Source: Micropterix aruncella
Taxonomy: Eukaryota; Arthropoda; Insecta; Lepidoptera; Micropterigidae
Length of the DNA: 64,000 nucleotides
Assembly: GCA_944548615.1 (NCBI GenBank)
Contig: CALYMY010000045.1
Coordinates: 186,001 to 250,000, forward strand
Direction: 5' to 3'
Position 1 is the first letter of the stretch; each line of letters starts with the position of its first letter. A program made the position numbers and the translations under genes. Positions 36,086-50,596 of this stretch are shown here, in pieces. The notes beneath the pieces are model-generated. The model was given only the letters and a program-made list of their open reading frames with translations. It was not told where the DNA came from and searched no databases.

Positions 36086-37954
36086 GAACATAGAAATTGT
36101 TATGAATAAATGTCATTTTTCGAAAAAGACCGTGATAGAGTAAATAAAACGCGTTACGGTGTTTGGGCATAACGAAGGCCTTTGAAATCTCTACGAAATG
36201 GCATTTTCGAAATTTTGACATTTTGAAATTTTTTATATAAACTTTCATTTTGAACATAGAAATTGTTATGAAAAAATCACATTTTTCACAAAAGAACGAG
36301 ATAGAGTAAACCTACCGCGTTGCGGTCTTTGGCGAGATCGACACCCCGCTTAAGCTCTACAAAATGGCATTTTTGAAATTTTGACTTTTTGAAAAATTTT
36401 ATATAAAATTTCATTTTAAACATAGAAATTATTATGAAAAAATCATATTTTTCGAAAAAGATCGTGATAGAGTAAACCTATAGGGTTACGGCGTTCGGAC
36501 AGAACGACGGCCTTGGTAATCTCTACAAAATGGCATTTTCGAAATTTTGACATTTTGAAAAATTTTATATAAAATTTCATTTTAAACATAGAAATTGTTA
36601 TGAAAAAATCACATTTTTCGAAAAAGATCGTGATAGAGTAAACCTATAGGGTTACGGCGTTCGGACAGAACGACGGCCTTGGTAATCTCTACAAAATGGC
36701 ATTTTCGAAATTTTGACATTTTGAAATTTTTTATATAAACTTTCATTTTGAACATAGAAATTGTTATGAAAAAATCACATTTTTCGAAATAAATCGAGAT
36801 AGAGTAAACCTACCGCGTTGCGGTCTTTGGCGAGATCGACACCCCGCTTAAGCTCTACAAAATGGCATTTTTGAAATTTTGACATTTTGAAAAATTTTAT
36901 ATAAAATTTCATTTTAAACATAGAAATTATAATGAAAAAATCACATTTTTCGAAAAAGATCGTGATAGAGTAAACCTATAGCGTTACGGCGTTCGGACAG
37001 AACCACGGCCTTGGTAATCTCTACGAAATGGCATTTTCGAAATTTTGACATTTTGAAATTTTTTATATAAACTTTCATTTTGAACATAGAAATTGTTATG
37101 AATAAATGACATTTTTCGAAAAAGACCGTGATAGAGTAAACCTACCGCGTTGCGGTCTTTGGCTAGATCGACACCCCGCTTAAGCTCTACAAAATGGCAT
37201 TTTTGAAATTTTGACATTTTGAAAAATTTTATATAAAATTTCATTTTAAACATAGAAATTATTATGAAAAAATCACATTTTTCGAAAAAGATCGTGATAG
37301 AGTAAACCTATAGCGTTACGGCGTTCGGACAGAACGACGGCCTTGGTAATCTCTACAAAATGGCATTTTCGAAATTTTGACATTTTGAAAAATTTTATAT
37401 AAAATTTCATTTTAAACATAGAAATTGTTATGAAAAAATCATATTTTTCGAAAAAGATCGTGATAGAGTAAACCTATAGCGTTACGGCGTTCGGACAGAA
37501 CGACGACCTTGGTAATCTCTACAAAATGGCATTTTCGAAATTTTGACATTTTGAAAAATTTTATATAAACTTTCATTTTGAACATAGAAATTGTTATGAA
37601 AAAATCACATTTTTCGAAATAAATCGAGATAGAGTAAACCTACCGCGTTGCGGTCTTTGGCGAGATCGACACCCCGCTTAAGCTCTACAAAATGGCATTT
37701 TTGAAATTTTGATATTTTGAAAATTTTTATATAAACTTTCATTTTGAACTTGGAAATTATTATGAAAAAATCACATTTTTCGAAATAAATCGAGATAGAG
37801 TAAACCTAACGCGTTACGGTGTTCGGACAGAACGAAGGCCTTTGAAATCTCTACGAAATGGCATTTTCGAAATTTTGACATTTTGAATTTTTTTATATAA
37901 ACTTTCATTTTGAACATAGAAATTGTTATGAAAAAATCACATTTTTCGAAATAA
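36086..37954 (+). repeat. 166 bp satellite array, unit 8 (11 copies)
   Basis: Standard 11-mer. It shares ATCATATTT near 37440 with unit 3, so these two units are related despite the distance between them. Confidence 0.95.
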
Positions 37955-38672
37955 ATTGGCTTCCGACGTTTGAGGGCTATTGCGCTAAAAGGCATCAATA
38001 GTCCTCCCTGTTTATTATTATCTAATAGAGTTTTGCTTTGCGCATCTAACGCTTCTTTTAATTTTCAAATCTGAGTAATATTAACGGAATTATAGACGAT
38101 TTAATATCTGTATAGGTATATTGATTTATCGATTTAACGGTTTTGTTTCCATAGTAACGAGCTCAGGCGGTGGCCCGACTCGCAATAGAATATTTATCGA
38201 TTTAACGATTTCTGTTTCTATGGTAACTTCAGCCCTCGTCATACTTGCGAAAGTTTATTTATCGATTTTACGATGTTTGTTTTCAATAGTAGCGATCCGA
38301 GCCAAGGGAGTTTTAGTATTTTTCCCGCGGCTTCGTTTAATAAATTAAATATTATATTCTTTATTTTATCATATACACACAAGCGAGGTGTCAAAAGATA
38401 GGGTTTTAGAACGCTTTTCATTTCATTGCTTCTGCTTTTTATCTCGTCTTCTTCTTCTTCTTTAATTACTTTTCAATACTATTTAATCTGTGCTTTTTCA
38501 TTTTCATTTTCAGTGCCTTTGATCAACGAGAAGAGACAATATGGAGACCACAGAAATAGAAGTGCCGTTTCGGAATTTCGAAGAAATACCGGAAAGAGCC
38601 AGAGATATTGCCCGCGAGGCGTTAAACGAATTAAAAGGAGTAAACAACCTACGGAAAGAGGTACGTGACAAG
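37955..38672 (+). repeat. Macrosatellite linker plus exon, unit 9
   Basis: X-box-like palindromes lie at 38145-38158 and 38214-38227. Confidence 0.95.
38514..38660 (+). CDS. Candidate coding exon, unit 9
   Basis: Intact copy: ATG at 38541, donor GT at 38661, unspliced stop at 38711. Confidence 0.45.
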
Positions 38673-40115
38673 GACGAGGGAACTCCTCAACGGTCAACCG
38701 TAGAGACGTGAAATTTGGTATAGGCATTCCATTATGATGGCAATTACTAAGTTCCACCATGACATGGCTGCTGCACCCAGGGTTGGCTCCCGACGAGGGA
38801 ACTTCTCAACGGTCAACCGTAGAGACGTGAAATTTGGTATAGGCATTCCATTATGATGGCAATTACTAAGTTCCACCATGACATGGCTGCTGCACCCAGG
38901 GTTGGCTCCCGACGAGGGAACTCCTCAACGGTCAACCGTAGAGACGTGAAATTTGGTATAGGCATTCCATTATGATGGCAATTACTAAGTTCCACCATGA
39001 CATGGCTGCTGCACCCAGGGTTGGCTCCCGACGAGGGAACTCCTCAACGGTCAACCGTAGAGACGTGAAATTTGGTATAGGCATTCCATTATGATGGCAA
39101 TTACTAAGTTCCACCATGACATGGCTGCTGCACCCAGGGTTGGCTCCCGACGAGGGAACTCCTCAACGGTCAACCGTAGAGACGTGAAATTTGGTATAGG
39201 CATTCCATTATGACGGCAATTTCTAAGTTCCACCATGACATCGCTGCTGCACCCAGGGTTGGCTCCCGACGAGGGAACTCCTCAACGGTCAACCGTAGAG
39301 ACGTGAAATTTGGTATAGGCATTCCATTATGATGGCAATTACTAAGTTCCACCATGACATGGCTGCTGCACCCAGGGTTGGCTCCCGACGAGGGAACTCC
39401 TCAACGGTCAACCGTAGAGACGTGAAATTTGGTATAGGCATTCCATTATGATGGCAATTACTAAGTTCCACCATGACATGGCTGCTGCACCCAGGGTTGG
39501 CTCCCGACGAGGGAACTCCTCAACGGTCAACCGTAGAGACGTGAAATTTGGTATAGGCATTCCATTATGATGGCAATTACTAAGTTCCACCATGACATGG
39601 CTGCTGCACCCAGGGTTGGCTCCCGACGAGGGAACTCCTCAACGGTCAACCGTAGAGACGTGAAATTTGGTATAGGCATTCCATTATGATGGCAATTACT
39701 AAGTTCCACCATGACATGGCTGCTGCACCCAGGGTTGGCTCCCGACGAGGGAACTCCTCAACGGTCAACCGTAGAGACGTGAAATTTGGTATAGGCATTC
39801 CATTATGACGGCAATTTCTAAGTTCCACCATGACATCGCTGCTGCACCCAGGGTTGGCTCCCGACGAGGGAACTCCTCAACGGTCAACCGTAGAGACGTG
39901 AAATTTGGTATAGGCATTCCATTATGATGGCAATTACTAAGTTCCACCATGACATGGCTGCTGCACCCAGGGTTGGCTCCCGACGAGGGAACTCCTCAAC
40001 GGTCAACCGTAGAGACGTGAAATTTGGTATAGGCATTCCATTATGATGGCAATTACTAAGTTCCACCATGACATGGCTGCTGCACCCAGGGTTGGCTCCC
40101 GACGAGGGAACTCCT
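38673..40115 (+). repeat. 119 bp satellite array, unit 9 (12 copies)
   Basis: Standard 12-copy order with 15 bp partial. Confidence 0.95.
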
Positions 40116-41818
40116 GAACATAGAAATTGTTATGAATAAATGTCATTTTTCGAAAAAGACCGTGATAGAGTAAATAAAACGCGTTACGGTGTTTGGGCAT
40201 AACGAAGGCCTTTGAAATCTCTACGAAATGGCATTTTCGAAATTTTGACATTTTGAAATTTTTTATATAAACTTTCATTTTGAACATAGAAATTGTTATG
40301 AATAAATGACATTTTTCGAAAAAGACCGTGATAGAGTAAACCTACCGCGTTGCGGTCTTTGGCTAGATCGACACCCCGCTTAAGCTCTACAAAATGGCAT
40401 TTTTGAAATTTTGACATTTTGAAAAATTTTATATAAAATTTCATTTTAAACATAGAAATTATTATGAAAAAATCACATTTTTCGAAAAAGATCGTGATAG
40501 AGTAAACCTATAGCGTTACGGCGTTCGGACAGAACGACGGCCTTGGTAATCTCTACAAAATGGCATTTTCGAAATTTTGACATTTTGAAAAATTTTATAT
40601 AAAATTTCATTTTAAACATAGAAATTGTTATGAAAAAATCACATTTTTCGAAAAAGATCGTGATAGAGTAAACCTATAGCGTTACGGCGTTCGGACAGAA
40701 CGACGACCTTGGTAATCTCTACAAAATGGCATTTTCGAAATTTTGACATTTTGAAAAATTTTATATAAACTTTCATTTTGAACATAGAAATTGTTATGAA
40801 AAAATCACATTTTTCGAAATAAATCGAGATAGAGTAAACCTACCGCGTTGCGGTCTTTGGCGAGATCGACACCCCGCTTAAGCTCTACAAAATGGCATTT
40901 TTGAAATTTTGACATTTTGAAAAATTTTATATAAAATTTCATTTTAAACATAGAAATTATAATGAAAAAATCACATTTTTCGAAAAAGATCGTGATAGAG
41001 TAAACCTATAGCGTTACGGCGTTCGGACAGAACCACGGCCTTGGTAATCTCTACGAAATGGCATTTTCGAAATTTTGACATTTTGAAATTTTTTATATAA
41101 ACTTTCATTTTGAACATAGAAATTGTTATGAATAAATGACATTTTTCGAAAAAGACCGTGATAGAGTAAACCTACCGCGTTGCGGTCTTTGGCTAGATCG
41201 ACACCCCGCTTAAGCTCTACAAAATGGCATTTTTGAAATTTTGACATTTTGAAAAATTTTATATAAAATTTCATTTTAAACATAGAAATTATTATGAAAA
41301 AATCACATTTTTCGAAAAAGATCGTGATAGAGTAAACCTATAGCGTTACGGCGTTCGGACAGAACGACGGCCTTGGTAATCTCTACAAAATGGCATTTTC
41401 GAAATTTTGACATTTTGAAAAATTTTATATAAACTTTCATTTTGAACATAGAAATTGTTATGAAAAAATCACATTTTTCGAAATAAATCGAGATAGAGTA
41501 AACCTACCGCGTTGCGGTCTTTGGCGAGATCGACACCCCGCTTAAGCTCTACAAAATGGCATTTTTGAAATTTTGATATTTTGAAAATTTTTATATAAAC
41601 TTTCATTTTGAACTTGGAAATTATTATGAAAAAATCACATTTTTCGAAATAAATCGAGATAGAGTAAACCTAACGCGTTACGGTGTTCGGACAGAACGAA
41701 GGCCTTTGAAATCTCTACGAAATGGCATTTTCGAAATTTTGACATTTTGAATTTTTTTATATAAACTTTCATTTTGAACATAGAAATTGTTATGAAAAAA
41801 TCACATTTTTCGAAATAA
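40116..41818 (+). repeat. 166 bp satellite array, unit 9 (10 copies, alternative order)
   Basis: Same 10-monomer arrangement as unit 6. It is also followed by a unit with the TGTCATTT marker, so units 6-7 and 9-10 look like copies of one two-unit block. Confidence 0.95.
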
Positions 41819-42536
41819 ATTGGCTTCCGACGTTTGAGGGCTATTGCGCTAAAAGGCATCAATAGTCCTCCCTGTTTATTATTATCTAATAGAGTTTTGC
41901 TTTGCGCATCTAACGCTTCTTTTAATTTTCAAATCTGAGTAATATTAACGGAATTATAGACGATTTAATATCTGTATAGGTATATTGATTTATCGATTTA
42001 ACGGTTTTGTTTCCATAGTAACGAGCTCAGGCGGTGGCCCGACTCGCAATAGAATATTTATCGATTTAACGATTTCTGTTTCTATGGTAACTTCAGCCCT
42101 CGTCATACTTGCGAAAGTTTATTTATCGATTTTACGATGTTTGTTTTCAATAGTAGCGATCCGAGCCAAGGGAGTTTTAGTATTTTTCCCGCGGCTTCGT
42201 TTAATAAATTAAATATTATATTCTTTATTTTATCATATACACACAAGCGAGGTGTCAAAAGATAGGGTTTTAGAACGCTTTTCATTTCATTGCTTCTGCT
42301 TTTTATCTCGTCTTCTTCTTCTTCTTTAATTACTTTTCAATACTATTTAATCTGTGCTTTTTCATTTTCATTTTCAGTGCCTTTGATCAACGAGAAGAGA
42401 CAATATGGAGACCACAGAAATAGAAGTGCCGTTTCGGAATTTCGAAGAAATACCGGAAAGAGCCAGAGATATTGCCCGCGAGGCGTTAAACGAATTAAAA
42501 GGAGTAAACAACCTACGGAAAGAGGTACGTGACAAG
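41819..42536 (+). repeat. Macrosatellite linker plus exon, unit 10
   Basis: X-box-like palindromes lie at 42009-42022 and 42078-42091. Confidence 0.95.
42378..42524 (+). CDS. Candidate coding exon, unit 10
   Basis: Intact copy: ATG at 42405, donor GT at 42525, unspliced stop at 42575. Confidence 0.45.
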
Positions 42537-43979
42537 GACGAGGGAACTCCTCAACGGTCAACCGTAGAGACGTGAAATTTGGTATAGGCATTCCATTATG
42601 ATGGCAATTACTAAGTTCCACCATGACATGGCTGCTGCACCCAGGGTTGGCTCCCGACGAGGGAACTTCTCAACGGTCAACCGTAGAGACGTGAAATTTG
42701 GTATAGGCATTCCATTATGATGGCAATTACTAAGTTCCACCATGACATGGCTGCTGCACCCAGGGTTGGCTCCCGACGAGGGAACTCCTCAACGGTCAAC
42801 CGTAGAGACGTGAAATTTGGTATAGGCATTCCATTATGATGGCAATTACTAAGTTCCACCATGACATGGCTGCTGCACCCAGGGTTGGCTCCCGACGAGG
42901 GAACTCCTCAACGGTCAACCGTAGAGACGTGAAATTTGGTATAGGCATTCCATTATGATGGCAATTACTAAGTTCCACCATGACATGGCTGCTGCACCCA
43001 GGGTTGGCTCCCGACGAGGGAACTCCTCAACGGTCAACCGTAGAGACGTGAAATTTGGTATAGGCATTCCATTATGACGGCAATTTCTAAGTTCCACCAT
43101 GACATCGCTGCTGCACCCAGGGTTGGCTCCCGACGAGGGAACTCCTCAACGGTCAACCGTAGAGACGTGAAATTTGGTATAGGCATTCCATTATGATGGC
43201 AATTACTAAGTTCCACCATGACATGGCTGCTGCACCCAGGGTTGGCTCCCGACGAGGGAACTCCTCAACGGTCAACCGTAGAGACGTGAAATTTGGTATA
43301 GGCATTCCATTATGATGGCAATTACTAAGTTCCACCATGACATGGCTGCTGCACCCAGGGTTGGCTCCCGACGAGGGAACTCCTCAACGGTCAACCGTAG
43401 AGACGTGAAATTTGGTATAGGCATTCCATTATGATGGCAATTACTAAGTTCCACCATGACATGGCTGCTGCACCCAGGGTTGGCTCCCGACGAGGGAACT
43501 CCTCAACGGTCAACCGTAGAGACGTGAAATTTGGTATAGGCATTCCATTATGATGGCAATTACTAAGTTCCACCATGACATGGCTGCTGCACCCAGGGTT
43601 GGCTCCCGACGAGGGAACTCCTCAACGGTCAACCGTAGAGACGTGAAATTTGGTATAGGCATTCCATTATGACGGCAATTTCTAAGTTCCACCATGACAT
43701 CGCTGCTGCACCCAGGGTTGGCTCCCGACGAGGGAACTCCTCAACGGTCAACCGTAGAGACGTGAAATTTGGTATAGGCATTCCATTATGATGGCAATTA
43801 CTAAGTTCCACCATGACATGGCTGCTGCACCCAGGGTTGGCTCCCGACGAGGGAACTCCTCAACGGTCAACCGTAGAGACGTGAAATTTGGTATAGGCAT
43901 TCCATTATGATGGCAATTACTAAGTTCCACCATGACATGGCTGCTGCACCCAGGGTTGGCTCCCGACGAGGGAACTCCT
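42537..43979 (+). repeat. 119 bp satellite array, unit 10 (12 copies)
   Basis: Standard 12-copy order with 15 bp partial. Confidence 0.95.
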
Positions 43980-45848
43980 GAACATAGAAATTGTTATGAA
44001 TAAATGTCATTTTTCGAAAAAGACCGTGATAGAGTAAATAAAACGCGTTACGGTGTTTGGGCATAACGAAGGCCTTTGAAATCTCTACGAAATGGCATTT
44101 TCGAAATTTTGACATTTTGAAATTTTTTATATAAACTTTCATTTTGAACATAGAAATTGTTATGAAAAAATCACATTTTTCACAAAAGAACGAGATAGAG
44201 TAAACCTACCGCGTTGCGGTCTTTGGCGAGATCGACACCCCGCTTAAGCTCTACAAAATGGCATTTTTGAAATTTTGACTTTTTGAAAAATTTTATATAA
44301 AATTTCATTTTAAACATAGAAATTATTATGAAAAAATCATATTTTTCGAAAAAGATCGTGATAGAGTAAACCTATAGGGTTACGGCGTTCGGACAGAACG
44401 ACGGCCTTGGTAATCTCTACAAAATGGCATTTTCGAAATTTTGACATTTTGAAAAATTTTATATAAAATTTCATTTTAAACATAGAAATTGTTATGAAAA
44501 AATCACATTTTTCGAAAAAGATCGTGATAGAGTAAACCTATAGGGTTACGGCGTTCGGACAGAACGACGGCCTTGGTAATCTCTACAAAATGGCATTTTC
44601 GAAATTTTGACATTTTGAAATTTTTTATATAAACTTTCATTTTGAACATAGAAATTGTTATGAAAAAATCACATTTTTCGAAATAAATCGAGATAGAGTA
44701 AACCTACCGCGTTGCGGTCTTTGGCGAGATCGACACCCCGCTTAAGCTCTACAAAATGTCATTTTTGAAATTTTGACATTTTGAAAAATTTTATATAAAA
44801 TTTCATTTTAAACATAGAAATTATAATGAAAAAATCACATTTTTCGAAAAAGATCGTGATAGAGTAAACCTATAGCGTTACGGCGTTCGGACAGAACCAC
44901 GGCCTTGGTAATCTCTACGAAATGGCATTTTCGAAATTTTGACATTTTGAAATTTTTTATATAAACTTTCATTTTGAACATAGAAATTGTTATGAATAAA
45001 TGACATTTTTCGAAAAAGACCGTGATAGAGTAAACCTACCGCGTTGCGGTCTTTGGCTAGATCGACACCCCGCTTAAGCTCTACAAAATGGCATTTTTGA
45101 AATTTTGACATTTTGAAAAATTTTATATAAAATTTCATTTTAAACATAGAAATTATTATGAAAAAATCACATTTTTCGAAAAAGATCGTGATAGAGTAAA
45201 CCTATAGCGTTACGGCGTTCGGACAGAACGACGGCCTTGGTAATCTCTACAAAATGGCATTTTCGAAATTTTGACATTTTGAAAAATTTTATATAAAATT
45301 TCATTTTAAACATAGAAATTGTTATGAAAAAATCACATTTTTCGAAAAAGATCGTGATAGAGTAAACCTATAGCGTTACGGCGTTCGGACAGAACGACGA
45401 CCTTGGTAATCTCTACAAAATGGCATTTTCGAAATTTTGACATTTTGAAAAATTTTATATAAACTTTCATTTTGAACATAGAAATTGTTATGAAAAAATC
45501 ACATTTTTCGAAATAAATCGAGATAGAGTAAACCTACCGCGTTGCGGTCTTTGGCGAGATCGACACCCCGCTTAAGCTCTACAAAATGGCATTTTTGAAA
45601 TTTTGATATTTTGAAAATTTTTATATAAACTTTCATTTTGAACTTGGAAATTATTATGAAAAAATCACATTTTTCGAAATAAATCGAGATAGAGTAAACC
45701 TAACGCGTTACGGTGTTCGGACAGAACGAAGGCCTTTGAAATCTCTACGAAATGGCATTTTCGAAATTTTGACATTTTGAATTTTTTTATATAAACTTTC
45801 ATTTTGAACATAGAAATTGTTATGAAAAAATCACATTTTTCGAAATAA
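43980..45848 (+). repeat. 166 bp satellite array, unit 10 (11 copies)
   Basis: Standard 11-mer with the AAAATGTCATTT marker near 44756. Confidence 0.95.
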
Positions 45849-46566
45849 ATTGGCTTCCGACGTTTGAGGGCTATTGCGCTAAAAGGCATCAATAGTCCTC
45901 CCTGTTTATTATTATCTAATAGAGTTTTGCTTTGCGCATCTAACGCTTCTTTTAATTTTCAAATCTGAGTAATATTAACGGAATTATAGACGATTTAATA
46001 TCTGTATAGGTATATTGATTTATCGATTTAACGGTTTTGTTTCCATAGTAACGAGCTCAGGCGGTGGCCCGACTCGCAATAGAATATTTATCGATTTAAC
46101 GATTTCTGTTTCTATGGTAACTTCAGCCCTCGTCATACTTGCGAAAGTTTATTTATCGATTTTACGATGTTTGTTTTCAATAGTAGCGATCCGAGCCAAG
46201 GGAGTTTTAGTATTTTTCCCGCGGCTTCGTTTAATAAATTAAATATTATATTCTTTATTTTATCATATACACACAAGCGAGGTGTCAAAAGATAGGGTTT
46301 TAGAACGCTTTTCATTTCATTGCTTCTGCTTTTTATCTCGTCTTCTTCTTCTTCTTTAATTACTTTTCAATACTATTTAATCTGTGCTTTTTCATTTTCA
46401 TTTTCAGTGCCTTTGATCAACGAGAAGAGACAATATGGAGACCACAGAAATAGAAGTGCCGTTTCGGAATTTCGAAGAAATACCGGAAAGAGCCAGAGAT
46501 ATTGCCCGCGAGGCGTTAAACGAATTAAAAGGAGTAAACAACCTACGGAAAGAGGTACGTGACAAG
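45849..46566 (+). repeat. Macrosatellite linker plus exon, unit 11
   Basis: X-box-like palindromes lie at 46039-46052 and 46108-46121. Confidence 0.95.
46408..46554 (+). CDS. Candidate coding exon, unit 11
   Basis: Intact copy: ATG at 46435, donor GT at 46555, unspliced stop at 46605. Confidence 0.45.
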
Positions 46567-48009
46567 GACGAGGGAACTCCTCAACGGTCAACCGTAGAGA
46601 CGTGAAATTTGGTATAGGCATTCCATTATGATGGCAATTACTAAGTTCCACCATGACATGGCTGCTGCACCCAGGGTTGGCTCCCGACGAGGGAACTTCT
46701 CAACGGTCAACCGTAGAGACGTGAAATTTGGTATAGGCATTCCATTATGATGGCAATTACTAAGTTCCACCATGACATGGCTGCTGCACCCAGGGTTGGC
46801 TCCCGACGAGGGAACTCCTCAACGGTCAACCGTAGAGACGTGAAATTTGGTATAGGCATTCCATTATGATGGCAATTACTAAGTTCCACCATGACATGGC
46901 TGCTGCACCCAGGGTTGGCTCCCGACGAGGGAACTCCTCAACGGTCAACCGTAGAGACGTGAAATTTGGTATAGGCATTCCATTATGATGGCAATTACTA
47001 AGTTCCACCATGACATGGCTGCTGCACCCAGGGTTGGCTCCCGACGAGGGAACTCCTCAACGGTCAACCGTAGAGACGTGAAATTTGGTATAGGCATTCC
47101 ATTATGACGGCAATTTCTAAGTTCCACCATGACATCGCTGCTGCACCCAGGGTTGGCTCCCGACGAGGGAACTCCTCAACGGTCAACCGTAGAGACGTGA
47201 AATTTGGTATAGGCATTCCATTATGATGGCAATTACTAAGTTCCACCATGACATGGCTGCTGCACCCAGGGTTGGCTCCCGACGAGGGAACTCCTCAACG
47301 GTCAACCGTAGAGACGTGAAATTTGGTATAGGCATTCCATTATGATGGCAATTACTAAGTTCCACCATGACATGGCTGCTGCACCCAGGGTTGGCTCCCG
47401 ACGAGGGAACTCCTCAACGGTCAACCGTAGAGACGTGAAATTTGGTATAGGCATTCCATTATGATGGCAATTACTAAGTTCCACCATGACATGGCTGCTG
47501 CACCCAGGGTTGGCTCCCGACGAGGGAACTCCTCAACGGTCAACCGTAGAGACGTGAAATTTGGTATAGGCATTCCATTATGATGGCAATTACTAAGTTC
47601 CACCATGACATGGCTGCTGCACCCAGGGTTGGCTCCCGACGAGGGAACTCCTCAACGGTCAACCGTAGAGACGTGAAATTTGGTATAGGCATTCCATTAT
47701 GACGGCAATTTCTAAGTTCCACCATGACATCGCTGCTGCACCCAGGGTTGGCTCCCGACGAGGGAACTCCTCAACGGTCAACCGTAGAGACGTGAAATTT
47801 GGTATAGGCATTCCATTATGATGGCAATTACTAAGTTCCACCATGACATGGCTGCTGCACCCAGGGTTGGCTCCCGACGAGGGAACTCCTCAACGGTCAA
47901 CCGTAGAGACGTGAAATTTGGTATAGGCATTCCATTATGATGGCAATTACTAAGTTCCACCATGACATGGCTGCTGCACCCAGGGTTGGCTCCCGACGAG
48001 GGAACTCCT
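46567..48009 (+). repeat. 119 bp satellite array, unit 11 (12 copies)
   Basis: Standard 12-copy order with 15 bp partial. Confidence 0.95.
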
Positions 48010-49878
48010 GAACATAGAAATTGTTATGAATAAATGTCATTTTTCGAAAAAGACCGTGATAGAGTAAATAAAACGCGTTACGGTGTTTGGGCATAACGAA
48101 GGCCTTTGAAATCTCTACGAAATGGCATTTTCGAAATTTTGACATTTTGAAATTTTTTATATAAACTTTCATTTTGAACATAGAAATTGTTATGAATAAA
48201 TGACATTTTTCGAAAAAGACCGTGATAGAGTAAACCTACCGCGTTGCGGTCTTTGGCTAGATCGACACCCCGCTTAAGCTCTACAAAATGGCATTTTTGA
48301 AATTTTGACATTTTGAAAAATTTTATATAAAATTTCATTTTAAACATAGAAATTATTATGAAAAAATCACATTTTTCGAAAAAGATCGTGATAGAGTAAA
48401 CCTATAGCGTTACGGCGTTCGGACAGAACGACGGCCTTGGTAATCTCTACAAAATGGCATTTTCGAAATTTTGACATTTTGAAAAATTTTATATAAAATT
48501 TCATTTTAAACATAGAAATTGTTATGAAAAAATCACATTTTTCGAAAAAGATCGTGATAGAGTAAACCTATAGCGTTACGGCGTTCGGACAGAACGACGA
48601 CCTTGGTAATCTCTACAAAATGGCATTTTCGAAATTTTGACATTTTGAAAAATTTTATATAAACTTTCATTTTGAACATAGAAATTGTTATGAAAAAATC
48701 ACATTTTTCGAAATAAATCGAGATAGAGTAAACCTACCGCGTTGCGGTCTTTGGCGAGATCGACACCCCGCTTAAGCTCTACAAAATGGCATTTTTGAAA
48801 TTTTGACATTTTGAAAAATTTTATATAAAATTTCATTTTAAACATAGAAATTATAATGAAAAAATCACATTTTTCGAAAAAGATCGTGATAGAGTAAACC
48901 TATAGCGTTACGGCGTTCGGACAGAACCACGGCCTTGGTAATCTCTACGAAATGGCATTTTCGAAATTTTGACATTTTGAAATTTTTTATATAAACTTTC
49001 ATTTTGAACATAGAAATTGTTATGAATAAATGACATTTTTCGAAAAAGACCGTGATAGAGTAAACCTACCGCGTTGCGGTCTTTGGCTAGATCGACACCC
49101 CGCTTAAGCTCTACAAAATGGCATTTTTGAAATTTTGACATTTTGAAAAATTTTATATAAAATTTCATTTTAAACATAGAAATTATTATGAAAAAATCAC
49201 ATTTTTCGAAAAAGATCGTGATAGAGTAAACCTATAGCGTTACGGCGTTCGGACAGAACGACGGCCTTGGTAATCTCTACAAAATGGCATTTTCGAAATT
49301 TTGACATTTTGAAAAATTTTATATAAAATTTCATTTTAAACATAGAAATTGTTATGAAAAAATCACATTTTTCGAAAAAGATCGTGATAGAGTAAACCTA
49401 TAGCGTTACGGCGTTCGGACAGAACGACGACCTTGGTAATCTCTACAAAATGGCATTTTCGAAATTTTGACATTTTGAAAAATTTTATATAAACTTTCAT
49501 TTTGAACATAGAAATTGTTATGAAAAAATCACATTTTTCGAAATAAATCGAGATAGAGTAAACCTACCGCGTTGCGGTCTTTGGCGAGATCGACACCCCG
49601 CTTAAGCTCTACAAAATGGCATTTTTGAAATTTTGATATTTTGAAAATTTTTATATAAACTTTCATTTTGAACTTGGAAATTATTATGAAAAAATCACAT
49701 TTTTCGAAATAAATCGAGATAGAGTAAACCTAACGCGTTACGGTGTTCGGACAGAACGAAGGCCTTTGAAATCTCTACGAAATGGCATTTTCGAAATTTT
49801 GACATTTTGAATTTTTTTATATAAACTTTCATTTTGAACATAGAAATTGTTATGAAAAAATCACATTTTTCGAAATAA
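48010..49878 (+). repeat. 166 bp satellite array, unit 11 (11 copies, alternative order)
   Basis: It has the standard length but not the standard order. It begins like units 6 and 9 (first monomer, then GCTAGATCG) and has an additional CGACGACC monomer near the end that restores 11 copies. Equal length therefore hides a different recombination history. Confidence 0.95.
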
Positions 49879-50596
49879 ATTGGCTTCCGACGTTTGAGGG
49901 CTATTGCGCTAAAAGGCATCAATAGTCCTCCCTGTTTATTATTATCTAATAGAGTTTTGCTTTGCGCATCTAACGCTTCTTTTAATTTTCAAATCTGAGT
50001 AATATTAACGGAATTATAGACGATTTAATATCTGTATAGGTATATTGATTTATCGATTTAACGGTTTTGTTTCCATAGTAACGAGCTCAGGCGGTGGCCC
50101 GACTCGCAATAGAATATTTATCGATTTAACGATTTCTGTTTCTATGGTAACTTCAGCCCTCGTCATACTTGCGAAAGTTTATTTATCGATTTTACGATGT
50201 TTGTTTTCAATAGTAGCGATCCGAGCCAAGGGAGTTTTAGTATTTTTCCCGCGGCTTCGTTTAATAAATTAAATATTATATTCTTTATTTTATCATATAC
50301 ACACAAGCGAGGTGTCAAAAGATAGGGTTTTAGAACGCTTTTCATTTCATTGCTTCTGCTTTTTATCTCGTCTTCTTCTTCTTCTTTAATTACTTTTCAA
50401 TACTATTTAATCTGTGCTTTTTCATTTTCATTTTCAGTGCCTTTGATCAACGAGAAGAGACAATATGGAGACCACAGAAATAGAAGTGCCGTTTCGGAAT
50501 TTCGAAGAAATACCGGAAAGAGCCAGAGATATTGCCCGCGAGGCGTTAAACGAATTAAAAGGAGTAAACAACCTACGGAAAGAGGTACGTGACAAG
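49879..50596 (+). repeat. Macrosatellite linker plus exon, unit 12
   Basis: X-box-like palindromes lie at 50069-50082 and 50138-50151. Confidence 0.95.
50438..50584 (+). CDS. Candidate coding exon, unit 12
   Basis: Intact copy: ATG at 50465, donor GT at 50585, unspliced stop at 50635. Confidence 0.45.
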
